The position numbers and the translations under genes were made by a program. DNA of 64,000 nucleotides from Ephydatia muelleri (lineage: Eukaryota > Porifera > Demospongiae > Spongillida > Spongillidae). The notes beneath the pieces were generated by a model. It worked only from the letters and a program-made list of their open reading frames with translations. It was not told the origin of the DNA and did not search any database. Positions 21,083-32,282 of the stretch are shown here, one piece after another; within the stretch, counting starts at the first letter, position 1, and every line of letters starts with the position of its first letter. The stretch spans positions 1-64,000 of the forward strand of contig JABACO010000006.1 in the NCBI GenBank assembly GCA_013339895.1, in the 5' to 3' direction.

Positions 21083-24045
21083 GCCGTGAGCAGGGCTGCC
21101 GCGATATATCGCGATATACGATATATCGCGATATTTTTTATATATCGCGATATGCGATATATCGCGATATTTTTTTTGGCGTTTCGCGATATTTTTGGGG
21201 GTATTTCATGATAAAAACTTGCGCGGAAATAGACGGAAAAGCACGGTGATTGGCGGAAATTAGAGTAAAAACGAAATATCAGCATGTGTATCTGAAACGG
21301 CGATAAATGTACGCGTGCATTCGGTGCATGCAAGCCATTTAATTAAAACAATTTAGCATTATGCCTCAGGAATATGCATTTCCCCAGTCGTTCTGGCAGA
21401 AGACTCCATCGTTTCTTCTGGAGTATATTTTTGGCTGTGGAGAAAACCCTTTCTGCAGGTGCAGTGGAGGCTGGAATTGATAGGTACTTCCTTGCCAGTT
21501 TGGCAACATGAGGGAAGTGGACTTCATGTTTTCGCCACCATTCCATTGGGTCATCCTTCCTGAAATTTATTTCAGCTTCCTTAAGATACCTCTGGTACTC
21601 ATCTTCAATGTGATCTTCATCTCCAACAGCAATTTCTTCACGAGGAGATTGATCTTTATGACCAAACAGAAGGTCGAAATCCTCCTCTGCTGATGTGACT
21701 GCCGCTTTCTTTGCTGGAGGCTCATGATCATCTTCATCGTCACTGCCATCCTCATCTGCTTCATCCTTCTGCACAACATTCATCATTTCTGTTCTCAACT
21801 GACTAAAAATGGTTTGCCTATTGGAGCGGTTTAGCCACGATAAACTTTTGTGTCCTGGATGAGTTATTGCTCCCATTCCCAACAGGAGGTCAGTAGGATC
21901 CCAACGCCGCCTCATGTCCTGCAATATAAAGCCCCTGACCTCTTGCACAACTTTTGGAAGATTGTTCCAACGGGTCCCTAATTGCCAGTGCACTGGCGGT
22001 GTTGTTCCTTGGAGTCCATCCACAAGAGTTGTAATATACCTTGAAACACCGCCTAAAGTAGGGTACTTTTCTCCCTGCAGAAAGTCTGTGGCAATTTGAA
22101 ACGGCTTCAACAGCGAACACAACTTCTCTGCAGCCAGCCATTCGTCAGCAGATGGTACTAGATGAGCGTATTTGCTTTCAGCCTAGACATTTGTAATGTG
22201 CTTCTGCAGTAGTACACATCGTTGTAACATGTAAAATGTGGAGTTCCACCTTGTGCAGATGTCCTTGATAAGCTTAAGGCTGCGTCTATGTGGGAGCACT
22301 GGAACATCTACAATGGCATCAGACTCATCTTCAGGCTGCACACCATCATCTTCATGCGACTCATCTTCAGACTGCACACCATCATCATCTTCCTGTGACT
22401 CATCCATCAAACAACCTAAATCAGTACCCTGCTGGCTTTTTTTCAGCGCATCCAGCAGCATCGGGCTGTTGTTGATGTTGCATGAAATCGTTCTGAACTG
22501 CTCAATCAATGAAGCAGAAGGGCAGTTTTTTACCTAAAGGAAGAACAAATTTTACTCATTGTGCATGCCATGCATATTACACAACCAGCTATATAGCTGT
22601 GCCGATGTGTTAGTATTAGGTACTCATACCTCTAAGGAATTTTTGATGGATAGTTGCAACTTGTGGCAAGAGGATTCGCACTTGCTCTTCACTAACTCCC
22701 TCTTCAATCAGCTTCCTAATTGCTGCAACAAAATTAGCTCCTTGATCAGAGGCGATTGCGTCTAGCCGATTTTCAAGCATGAATTCTGTGTTTACCAAAC
22801 CCTTCACTATTGATGAAATTTCTTCTGCTGTATGTGAAGCTATATTTCATGGAATGCATTAATTAACACTGTTATGATGATAATTTTTCTTACCATTGCT
22901 GATGGATACACCAAGCATGCATGACATCAAATTCCACTGAGAATCAAGCCAGTGTGCAGTTATGGCAATATATGAATCTCCTGTGTGCATTGATGCAGCA
23001 TCAGTTGTGATGGAAACTGAGACAGCATCGGCAATCATCGCTTTGATCTAGTAAGAGAAACACAATCTTATGCACAAAAACTAATGAAAATTATTAAGGA
23101 TGAGCCAGCTTTATAGCTAACCTTTTTCAAGACGTTCTCATACTGCATGTTAATCAGTAGAGTCGTCTTAGTCCTATGGGGTATTTCATATGAACCATTT
23201 GATATGTAATCCAGAAATTCTCGAAACTCTGGGCTGTCCATTAACTTTGGTGGAAGCAGGTTTGCAGTGAAGGCTTTGACCAGTAGTTCGTTAGCTCTGG
23301 TAAGTTTTTCTCCCTTCAAAACATTGGGTTGCATCTGAGTGATGTATCTTTCCAGGGTTCCTTTACCGGCAGACAGTCCAGTACTGGAACACCCTTTATC
23401 TCTGCGGACTGTGCTTGAACCAGGGCTAGGGGTAGCAGGGCTGGTACTGGTGGTGGTGCAGCCTATCCGAGCAACTTCCTTATCACACCTATTAGGCCTA
23501 TATCAGTAAATGAATTATTGTGAAACATATAATGTCATTTATTACTGAGTAGCAGATAAGGCCTGAAGACCAAAAAGGACTTACATTATGCTGCTTTCTG
23601 TGACACCAACAACACCATGCACAGATTTTAGGTGATGTCGCATGTTAGACGTGTTGTTGCCCTTTCTGGAAACCCATGCACAGCACCTGTTGCATACAAC
23701 CCAGGAGGACCCAATCGCTTTCCTGTGCCACCCAAAATGTTCCCACACGTCACTCCTAAACGTTTTGCGGTCAACGGCCACAATATCCTCTTTCCCTACA
23801 GCATGGTAGGACGGTCTATCAGTCGCTTCTTTTGATCCCGCCATAACGCGTAACCTCAACAAAGATTATTATTGAAATTAATAGCAATGAATACTTTAAT
23901 GTCACCAATGATCATTAATATTCATCACTTTAATAACCATAAATATATATCGCGATACATATCGCGATATTTTACTCATATCGCGATATATCGCGATATG
24001 GACGATATCGGCAGAAGACCATATCGCGGCAGCACTGGCCGTGAG
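21083..24045 (-). mobile_element. hAT transposon with 8-bp target duplication
   Basis: The element spans 21091-24037 and is flanked by GCCGTGAG on both sides (21083-21090, 24038-24045). Ends are CAGGGCTGCCGCGATAT on the left and ATATCGCGGCAGCACTG on the right, an imperfect inverted repeat; 8-bp duplications and CAG-type ends are hallmarks of hAT elements. Clusters of the palindrome ATATCGCGATAT fill both subterminal regions (21100-21190 and 23945-24030). The duplicated segment at 33445-35204 has a single GCCGTGAG (33563-33570), proving the insertion. Confidence 0.95.
21343..23862 (-). CDS. hAT transposase (BED finger, RNase H-like core, dimerisation domain)
   Basis: The minus-strand exons are in family order. 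23862-23581: BED-type zinc finger with WVVCNRCCAWVSRKGNN and SNMRHHLKSVHG. 23334-23110: FLDYISNGSYEIPHRTK. About 23045-22900: SVSITTDAASMHTGDSYIAI, TAHWLDSQWNL (first catalytic Asp). 22840-22616: LDAIASDQGANFVAAIRKL (second Asp). 22509-22195: acidic repeats DDGVQSEDESHEDDGVQPED and DICTRWNSTFYMLQR. 22141-21343: WWRKHEVHFPHVAKLARKYL, then SIPASTAPAERVFSTAKNIL, KKRWSLLPERLGK, the hAT dimerisation domain with its Glu in APAERVFS. Introns are short. I saw no clear frame breaks, so this could be a recently active autonomous copy; exact exon ends were not fixed. Confidence 0.85.
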
Positions 24046-24761
24046 TGCTACTGACAAAGAGAATGACACGAGGCATATCCCACTGGGTTTTAGCAAGGAT
24101 TGTAATAGTCAATGATCCTTGGTTAGAGCTACTAGCTGGTTCAAGTAGACAACGATAAATTAAAAGAACAGATCACATTGCACACTGCCATGAGGCACAA
24201 CAGATATATTGTGTGCACACATGATTCTGAATGTTTTGGTCAGTCCCTATCGGGATGCGTTGCATAATTTATTTATCAACTAACTGACTTTTCACATATG
24301 CGTGGGCGTACCGCAGTAGCCACACCCTCGCGCAGGAGCTGTATTAAAGACTTTCGTTATTATAGCAGCAATGTTACATGTGCACGTGAGCCAAAGTTTC
24401 GTCGTAGACGTCATGAATGGTATTAACAGGATATTTAAATATCTTGCGTCATCTTTTTATGAATAAATTTTACTAATGATGCGCGGTTGAAATTTATTTT
24501 GTCTTGATTTTAGTAAAAGGGTGCTTAATGTTTTTTCATGAAAAATGCATATTATAATCAAATCGATTTTTATAGAGTATATTAAACATGTTTGAAATTC
24601 AATGTGGAAAAAAACAACAGGATGACCGCGTATGTATGGGCCATTTCTGGATATGTGCAAGCTTTCAATCCGCCCTTTGTGAAATGCACATACACTTACA
24701 CAAACAGTGCTCTCTACTTATATGTACGAAGTACATGGTGCATGCAGTAAGTGAGTCTATA

Positions 24762-24868
24762 TGTAAAGACCGATCACGTGCATATTGTGTAAAGACCGAT
24801 CACGTGCATATTGTGTAAAGACCGATCACGTGCATATTGTGTAAAGACCGATCACGTGCATATTGTGT
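24762..24868 (+). repeat. 26-bp tandem array, 4 copies, each with CACGTG
   Basis: The word GTAAAGACCGATCACGTGCA repeats four times with a 26-bp period. The same four-copy array is at about 34288-34396 in the other duplicate. CACGTG is an E-box-type palindrome. The array lies just upstream of the ATG of the conserved small reading frame. Confidence 0.85.
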
Positions 24869-24889
24869 AAGGTCTTCCGTGCATCGGCC

Positions 24890-25099
24890 ATGGCACTTAC
24901 AGTGGAAGCTCAAACCGCTGAGGAAGCCGAAAGTTTGTCCAAGGCTGAGTCGTGTGACCGGAAGCCCGTGTTAGATCTGCAGATGCCAACCAGCCGAAAT
25001 CTTGCAGTTAACAGAAATATATATCAGCCAGTTTCAACGTTTGATGCGTGGCCATGGTGCAGCAAAAATGAGACACACTTACACGCTAGCCCGGCGTAG
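24890..25099 (+). CDS. Conserved small reading frame in duplicate 1
   Basis: ATG in GGCCATGG context, 69 codons: MALTVEAQTAEEAESLSKAE, then MPTSRNLAVNRNIY and a stop at 25099. The other duplicate keeps the same frame with the start at 34417 and I see one residue difference (KA versus KT). Product unknown; acidic N-terminal half. It may be a first exon, because possible donors follow. Near-identity of the copies does not by itself show selection, since the whole segment is recent. Confidence 0.35.
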   Translation: MALTVEAQTAEEAESLSKAESCDRKPVLDLQMPTSRNLAVNRNIYQPVSTFDAWPWCSKNETHLHASPA

Positions 25100-25777
25100 T
25101 ACAGCCACGTTTATTTGCAGAGGGCATGCTACAGCAGATTACTTACAAGTACACATATTTTTATACGAGTACAGTTCATTGTCCCGGACGTTCAGGGTAC
25201 CGATACAAGTAGAAGCGGGCCAGGATTGAACGTGTGTTGGCTGATCAAAGAGAAGCTGAGGCGCGGCTATAAAGCTCCTCCGACGTAGTGCAAATGTTAT
25301 GTGCATGTTGAGGACCTATCTGAGATCACGTGCATAACAGTGGTTGCATAGTTCATGACGTAAAGCATGACTTACTGCATTACGTAATGACCGCGACCGC
25401 AAATACTAATTACTTTTTCTTTGACAATTTTTAGCACTTCTTCCTTCATTCCAAACGCCATAAAAAAATGATCTTCCGATTTTGCTTTATCCAGTGATGC
25501 AATCGGTAAATATTTCGACTTAAAATGCTCTCGATGTATTGGAATTTCTGGATATATCCCACCGTCGTATGGTTATTGACCCTTTTCGTCACTCGGATAT
25601 TTACGTGTCTTAATTTATATTGTGTGACATGACGTATGTCAGATTACGGAGCGGCTAGCCCAGTCTGGACCAGCGTCCAGATCTGGGACACAGGTTCCAG
25701 CTGAGTCCAGCATCACACTGGACCTGTTTAGCCCGGGATCCCCCTTGCATCTAGCCCACACAGGGAAAATAGTTATT

Positions 25778-26480
25778 GCTGCTGGGACACCATACATGGA
25801 ATCATGCAGGAAGTTAGTTAGTCCTGCAAAGCATAAATCGCTTATCCAAATTGAAAAGAGCTGCATGTAATAGGGAACTGGTTCCAGCTGAAAACAGGAG
25901 AACATCATGGAGGATGATTGGTGGTCCATGTGCATGTTTTAGCAGCCATTTTAGACCACACACTGTGCCACCATATATGGAGGAAGGGGCAGGCTTGTGG
26001 TTTTATGAATGCAAAGTTGCAAGATAAATGTTGACACAGAGAAACATGTTCACATGCCATGCAGCTGTAGACTCCTTGACATATGAACACATACATGGGA
26101 GGGAGGCAAGCCTATTTTTAAGAGCATTTTTGTATAGAGAACGTACATCAATTGATATAAGGATTGGATTGTGAGTTAAGTACAATATATAATTGTGTGA
26201 ACTCATATTCCGGGGTTAGGGCCTATAGAGACAGATCCATTATTTTACATGCAGTCAAGGTCACAGCTGCAACCCCATTTGCCATTTGATAATCCTGCAA
26301 AGCATAATCTCTTAGTCAGAGTGACAGCTCTTAAAAGAGCTGTAATTGGTTCCAGATGATGTACTGCAGAACCCAGGAAAGGATTGCTCCATATTCAGGT
26401 TTGCAGCCACAGTATATGTGTCAAAGTTTAAGACCACATGCTGGGACACCACACATGGAATCATGCAGGTTTCATAGTGA
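25778..26480 (+). repeat. Diverged tandem duplication, unit about 190 bp
   Basis: The block GCTGGGACACCATACATGGA with AATCATGCAGG occurs at 25781 and 26439; a weaker copy (TGTGCCACCATATATGGAGG) is at 25965. CCTGCAAAGCATAA occurs at 25823 and 26284, each followed by AGAGCTG and TGGTTCCAG. The common order suggests at least three degenerate copies. No gene recognised within. Confidence 0.5.
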
Positions 26481-26879
26481 TGTCTGCTTTAGGAATGCCA
26501 AGGAAGGCTAATAAGAGAAAAAGAACACCTGAAGATGATGATAGTCCGAGTTAGTATTACCGTATGTGCAGCACTGTATGATGAAATACTTGTGCTATGA
26601 ACTCTCTGTAGCATCAGGACATAAGCTATTAGAACAATCTAGTCAGCTGGACATGTTATTAATCCCACCAATTTAGTTTGACACGTCCGCCATTGTAAAC
26701 AACATTTCAGCTACATACCAAGTATTATTTTAGTTGCAGGAGTATGGAGTGAAATAACAGTATATCAGCACAATATGTCACACAAGTACAGTCACGAATA
26801 CTTCGTGCTTGTGTGTATGACTAACAGGCCAAATTGATTAATACTTTCAATGGCTGACTGTTTATTATTTTTGTGTTGT

Positions 26880-28770
26880 TCAGTTGAGTCCTTGACATCT
26901 GGGAGAAGCCAGAGAGGTGAGATAAGTGACTATTAAATGGGTCCAAATGGTGCAGATGTACTTTAGAGAAGTTGCTTTAACATTCTGTAGAATAGGCATA
27001 TACAACTTGTCTCCTCTAAGTCTGCGAACTTCAAAATAAAGTCGACCACCATAGGGACAATCACATGGAATTCTTTCAGGAAAAGGTCGTTCTGTGAGCC
27101 TAAGTGGTAAGTCCTGGGACACGGTAAAGTTGTTTGGGCTGGTGTTTGGTGTATCCTCTCAATAACCCCTTTGCAACTTCTATTCGAAACTCCATTTGGG
27201 TCAGTTTTTTTTCATTGCCGGACACTGTTGTACAGTATGCTGGCATTGACAAGTGATAGATCGACAAGGTGAAATAGTACTCTTTTCCACCACTTGGTTT
27301 GTCGATGAGCATAGCCATAGTACATCACTAGCTGATCGGACTGGTCGACTCCACCCATATGCTGGTTGTAATCATCGATGATCTTTGGTTTTTTTATCCT
27401 TTCTATTCCTCCAGCCACAGTTCTGGATCTCCTTAGAATGTCCACCATGGCGACATCATCGTGGATAGTGGAGAGGAGCAGGACATCACGCTTGTCCTTC
27501 CACTTGAGGCAAAGAACTTTACCCACTTTCTCTGAGTAAACATCTAGCTCCCCTCTGCAACTTCTTAGTCTTGAAGACTTCAGACAGGCCCCGCCTATTG
27601 GACCGCACCGTGCCACACGCTCGAAATCCTACCTTGGATAGCTCTTCAAACAGTGCTGGTGAGCTGTAGAAATTGTCACAATAGAGGTGGTAACCTTTGT
27701 GCTGTAGGGGTCTTGACAATGACATCACCACTTGATGAGATAGGCCTACACCCCCCCCCCCCCCCCCCCCCCCCTTTCCTGTTTGCCTGTGTACAATTCC
27801 CATTTCCATACATATCCATTAGACGAATCCAGGCTTTCATGCCCCACTTGTGCGGTTTCTTTGGCATGTATTGTATCCATGATAGCCTACCTTTGAAAGC
27901 AATTATACTTTCATCTATAGAGATGTTTATGTTTGGAGTGTATGCTGCCATGAAGTTTTTTATAACTCGGTCTAGAATTGGTCTGATTTTATGAAGTTTG
28001 TCATTGGTCTCTGTTGTAGGTGGGCTGCTGCTGACATGCAGAAACTGAAGGAGGAGTTCGAATCTACGGTTCGACATTATGGAACTGAAGTTCTCATTGG
28101 TAAATGGCCACATAGAACTCCAGAAACTCCTGAAAATTTACAGGTAAATGGAACACATTGGACATCCTTTTTGTGTTACCTCAATGTTGGCATTCCCACA
28201 ACTTCCATTGCAGTGACAAATGCCAGGAGTACGTCTACTTCCTTCAGGGACATAGGATTCTTCTTCCAATCATGAGCTCGAGCACGGGGATGTTGTTCAA
28301 GGTACTCCTCATTGTCTGTGAAGTACCGGTCTGCATGCTCGCACGTTTCTCTGTGGATGAAACATTTTGTTTCTTCATCGGAGAACAATTCAAAGAACTC
28401 CACAGGCTCTTTCCCAATCATGTTCGGAATTATTCCCGGAATTTCAGAAAACGGAACTGGATTTATTTAGCAGACAGTGTGTGTGTGTGTATTACATGGA
28501 GTGTAAATGCATCGCTGGAGGAGGTAGGGGTGTAGGGAGGGGGCGGGGGTGTTGGGAGGACGGCGATAAAAAATAATTAGACAAGTAACAATTCAAATCA
28601 GTACGCACTCAGGCATAGGGAAGTCACGCTGGATAGTGCGCTGTCCTGTTCTTCTTCATCGTCCTCGTTATTCTCATCTTCACTCAAGTATCCACCAAAC
28701 TCATCATCACTGTCACTAGGAATGGTGTCCATAAACTCCAGAAGGTATTCTGCATGGGTCCGATGGCAAA
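26880..28770 (-). pseudogene. piggyBac-type transposase, frameshifted
   Basis: Minus strand, N to C: acidic MDTIPSDSDDEFGGYLSEDE (about 28757); WKKNPMSLKEVDVLLAFVTA; a 43-bp intron (AG before GTAACA, exit at TTTTCAG, Arg codon rebuilt) to SFWSSMWPFTNENFSSIMSN and RRFELLLQFLH; KIRPILDRVIKNFMAAYTPN, ISIDESIIAFKGRLSW (first Asp), QYMPKKPHKWGMKAW. Then a glycine run from a 24-base poly-C (27751-27774), SHQVVMSLSRPLQHKG, YHLYCDNFYSSPALFEEL (second Asp), and after a frame change YNQHMGGVDQSDQLVMYYGY (third Asp), QTKWWKRVLFHLVDLSLVNA. The C-terminal part has RLTERPFPERIPCDCPYGG. These match the PGBD4-like DDE_Tnp_1_7 family. Frame changes near 27570, 27750 and 27150 make it non-functional as written. 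TTAA ends were not found; two CCCAAAATTGGG words at 28831 and 28873 may be subterminal. Confidence 0.85.
27751..27774. repeat. 24-base poly-C inside the transposase reading frame
   Basis: Reads as eight glycines on the minus strand. The reading frame before it (NGNCTQANRKGGG) and after it (GGGVGLSHQVVM) are out of phase, so the run length sets the frame. Confidence 0.9.
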
Positions 28771-29402
28771 ACTCTCAATCGCTTTTCCATTTTTTACTTC
28801 AAACACTGATTCAATGTTTAGCTGCTGCACCCAAAATTGGGCTCCCGCGCGCCGGAAGCAGTACACGATAACCCAAAATTGGGTCATTGCCCGCGAAAGA
28901 GATATAGAGACTAGACGATACGTGAACTACACTCTGATAGAACAAATGCGAGCACAAGCTACACACTAGCGGCAGCTCAACGGGATATCAAAGTTTGGTG
29001 CGTACTAAGTATAATGTATATGGAGATTTTGGCCGGGTGCATGAGGTCGTCTAGGAATGCTACAATTCTTCGAGCACGTGTCTATTTGCTTGAAGATACA
29101 TGCATGTGCGGCGTAACAACAGTGTATGTTATTGTACAACTTTGTACATTCAAGTTTGTTTGGAATGTGTGTGTAGGTTGTATAGTGATGGATGATACAA
29201 TTATATGCGTGTGTGCATGTCTTTTCAATCACTGTTTCAGAGCCAAATCGGTTAAAACGTACATGTACCAGTACGTTTAATACACTGATATGGCCAAAAA
29301 TGAAAATGCTTGCATGGGTCAGTGAATTCATTTTTGTGCACTCTATGAATAAACAAGTTTAATAGCCACACACATATAAGTCAAGAGGACCACCCCATCT
29401 TC
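28771..29402. other. Intergenic stretch between the piggyBac and coiled-coil genes
   Basis: Two CCCAAAATTGGG words (28831, 28873) and otherwise no recognisable feature. Confidence 0.4.
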
Positions 29403-30179
29403 TTACTCTAGGAAATCCCTTCCCGCCTCTCGATGAAAACTGGACATGAAATCCACTAGAGCCAATGTCAATTCCCGCATCTCCTTGTGTTTGCGGGCCT
29501 GGTATACTCTTCTCACCACAGTACACACCTCCTTTGGAGTGGCTACTCGCTCAGGATCATCTGGATCGACGGAAACAAGGTGAGCGATACTCACACGCTT
29601 CTCGCCAGTTAGTCCTTCAACTACATCGTCCCATTCCTCCTTCCATTTCTGTTCAAATGCCGCCCAGCACTCCTGCTGTGTTTGAGTCTTCTGGGCATTT
29701 CGGATGGCTTCAATCGATCGAAGTTTCTTTCGGCGCTCCCGAAGCTCGTCTTTTCCAAAAACAAACTGCAATGTGGCCTCAATCACATTGTACCCGAGCG
29801 AGCCAAGCAAGAGAATATCATCGTTCTTTTGCTTCTCCGCTAACAAAATGCGCATTTCCTTCTCCATCTTCTGCTGGCGCTCACTCTCTTGCTTCAATAG
29901 CGCAATCTCTTTCTTCAATAACGCAATCTGGTTACTCAGTTCGTTGTTCTCCTTGGTGATACGCTCAACTTGGTCTCGCAAGTGAGCATTCTCCTTAGAT
30001 AACAATAGGATGCGTTGCTCGTGGTTCTCTTGAGATGTCGCTAACATGGCTTTATATTTCTTCTTCTCCTGCTTCAATTCATCCACCTCCTGCTGCAGTT
30101 CAGCATTCTTCTGCTTCAGGGCTTGTGAAACAAGACACACAGGATCCGATCTCAAAATGACATCCATCCTTGGGTCCAT
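29403..30179 (-). CDS. Coiled-coil protein, 258 aa, intact
   Basis: Single long exon, start MDPRMDVILRSDPVCLVSQ chosen at 30179 because a likely splice acceptor (TTTGTTTGCAAG) lies just upstream, so the longer frame would cross an intron. Residues about 20-130 form a heptad-rich coiled coil (LQQEVDELKQEKKKYKAML; ENAHLRDQVERITKENNEL; IALLKKEIALLKQESERQQ). The C-terminal half is a compact charged helical domain (ECWAAFEQKWKEEWDDVVEG; VATPKEVCTVVRRVYQARKH; LALVDFMSSFHREAGRDFLE). No frame break, unlike most neighbours, which suggests a functional host gene. No enzyme motif. I do not recognise the family beyond coiled coil; a structural or scaffold role is inference. Confidence 0.75.
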   Translation of the reverse strand: MDPRMDVILRSDPVCLVSQALKQKNAELQQEVDELKQEKKKYKAMLATSQENHEQRILLLSKENAHLRDQVERITKENNELSNQIALLKKEIALLKQESERQQKMEKEMRILLAEKQKNDDILLLGSLGYNVIEATLQFVFGKDELRERRKKLRSIEAIRNAQKTQTQQECWAAFEQKWKEEWDDVVEGLTGEKRVSIAHLVSVDPDDPERVATPKEVCTVVRRVYQARKHKEMRELTLALVDFMSSFHREAGRDFLE

Positions 30180-30564
30180 CTCAAAACTGACCTTGCAAAC
30201 AAAAAATACACGAAAATAGATACGTGTCAAGGAGTGGATCCAGAAACGGGGCCTTATCTAGACCATGCCTCTCACTTAATTATTGCTGGAAATGATGGCA
30301 CGAATGCCCTCAGGTCGGTCAGCACTACGCTATTCATACCCATTGTTACAAAACTCTCTAACAAACACAATAAGATGATTACTACGGTATTACCACAACA
30401 TATAGGCCCTACACATGTTTAGACGCTTATTATGACTCGGCAGAACTACTAGCAAATAAAAGAAATAATAATAATAATAATAATAATAATATTTCTCAAT
30501 GCATTGTACAGATAATGCACTGAAGAGGCAAGTAATGGCATGTGTAAATGCACTTATATACTTC

Positions 30565-31050
30565 CTATTTAAATGGATACAGTTTACAAAAGGGAGATAG
30601 ATCTACAGTTCTGAGGCGACACATGAAGGTGATGATATTCTTTGCAGATACAACATGTTGTGGTAAAGAATTCCAAATAGGAACAACCCGAGATGAAAAA
30701 AAGTATAGCCGAAAATCATGACGAGGTATGGTGACCGACTGGAGCCTGTATGAATTCCCACGAGTGGAATGAACGTTTGAAATGACTGTAAACATCTCAG
30801 CTGCATCAATATCCAAAAGCTTATTCACAATTTTGTAACACATTGTAATGTCAAAATAGATACGACGATATTCTAATGATGACAAATTAAGATTTGCTAA
30901 CCTGGATGCATAATCCATGCGAGGAAGCCTTGCACGTTTATAAATTTCTCGTGTGAAGTAACGCTGTACTCCTTCTATATGTTCAATATCTTTAAACAGC
31001 CAAGGATTCCAGACTGGAGTGTTGAATTCTAAAAGTACGAACCCAAACAC
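30565..31050 (-). pseudogene. LINE reverse-transcriptase C-terminal tail, 5'-truncated
   Basis: Minus strand: NTPVWNPWLFKDIEHIEGVQ, RYFTREIYKRARLPRMDYAS, NLSSLEYRRIYFDITMCYKI, then SSRVVPIWNSLPQHVVSAKN and a stop at 30565. This is the region after the reverse-transcriptase palm/thumb in Jockey/CR1/L2-like elements (the 'EYN..VW.P....DI..IE.VQR.FT' signature). The catalytic part is absent. An (AAT)n run lies just beyond its 3' end at 30463-30491. Confidence 0.8.
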
Positions 31051-31726
31051 TGCACTCCCTTTCCTGACATGCCCAGTCGATGCGCACACTGAATTGACAT
31101 AGTACACACATACCGCCACGCGGCAAGTATATAGCGAAGGGGCTGGCCTTCGGTGACTGAATTGGGAACCTGAACTACAAACCGTATCCAAGCAACGCCG
31201 CACGTGCACCGTAATTGCCTAGCTATAGTCACGTTAACTCCACCCATTCCGGTTGAAGTACAAACTAATTGTTTTAGCTCTAGATGTGTGAAGCTCGCTT
31301 TGCTAATGATATCAACACAAACAAGTACAGCGTTTCCGTTATATTAGGATAGTACCCAGTGGACAATGTCACCGCCGTTACTCAATCGTACTATATTTAT
31401 AGTAGCTGAATAACGGTCCTCACGGAGTGTGCCATTATACACCCAGAGTATTATACGGCGGGGGTTTTCCGCCGACTTTCTACGCATGCAGACACGTACG
31501 GACTGCCCTTACATGTTAAGACACTTACGCTCACGGATGTTAAAGATGGAAACCAATAATTGCTAATTAGATATACGGTATGGGATATACACTTAACGCG
31601 GATATTCATTGACGTAACCGCGGAATTAATTTTGTGGATAATTTAATTTTAGATATCGTGCGATTGGCGCCTTACAACTATTGACTTTTCCATATGCGAC
31701 TTTTTGAAATGGGATAGATCAGTTTT

Positions 31727-32282
31727 TCAGGTACACGCTAATGCCAGCCGATCGGCTGTACGCTTTAGGTAAGGTTACTAACGCGCGGATCGAGGTGTTC
31801 AATTAGACGCACTGGTTGACACGGGCACTGTGAAGCAGGCAGATGGAGACTGCTGACGTCTTATTGAGAGGTAAGTATATGAGAGTGGTACGAAGTATAA
31901 GACAATCTGTTTGTACGCGCGGATTGTGTGGAAGGCTGCGTTATCGAAGGGTATCGTTGGATGTATATTTCTATTTAGAGCCACCGCTTTTGATGTGAAC
32001 AAAATGACTTCCAACGTTTTTGAAAATTGAATTGATTCCATTGTTCAGGTACACACTAATGCCAGCCGATACGCTCTAGAGAAGGTGACTAGCGCTTGGA
32101 TATTGATATTCCAATCAGACGCTCTGGTGGACATGGATGCAGAGAAGCGCAGGCAGACGGAAACTGTTTTTGTCCTTTGAAAAGTAAGTATATAAGAGTG
32201 TTACTAAGCACAGACAACCTTTTTGTACAAGCGGGTTGTGTGGAAGTTGTGGTATTGATAATTCTTTTTTGAGCCATTGGAC
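31727..32282. repeat. Diverged tandem duplication, about 317 bp apart
   Basis: Block 1 (31727-31965) and block 2 (32044-32260) share in order TTCAGGTACAC.CTAATGCCAGCCGAT, TAGACGC..TGG, GCAGACGGA-type sequence, AAGTATAT.AGAGTG and GCGG.TTGTGTGGAAG. Between them lies a short unrelated spacer. Function unknown. No gene is recognised from 31250 to 33100; a smaller echo (CCCAGAGGCC) occurs at 32748 and 32812. Confidence 0.7.

Larger units (their letters stand above)
20973..25654 (+). repeat. Duplicated segment, copy 1 (interrupted by the hAT element)
   Basis: From TGAGCTTTGTCCGAGATTAC to AGATTACGGAGCGG this sequence is nearly identical to 33445-35204 once the hAT insertion (21091-24037 plus one target copy) is removed. 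Both copies share the 26-bp array, the ORF starting MALTVEAQTAEEAESL, and all the AT-rich filler, with only scattered substitutions and small indels. Orientation is the same. Confidence 0.93.

Noticed and set aside
21343..22122. hAT C-terminal exon as a stand-alone host gene
   Set aside because: It lies inside proven hAT ends with an 8-bp duplication and in order with the other transposase exons.
28831..28885. CCCAAAATTGGG pair as piggyBac terminal repeats
   Set aside because: No TTAA next to them and no matching inverted copy at the other end near 26.6-26.9 kb; kept only as a remark.
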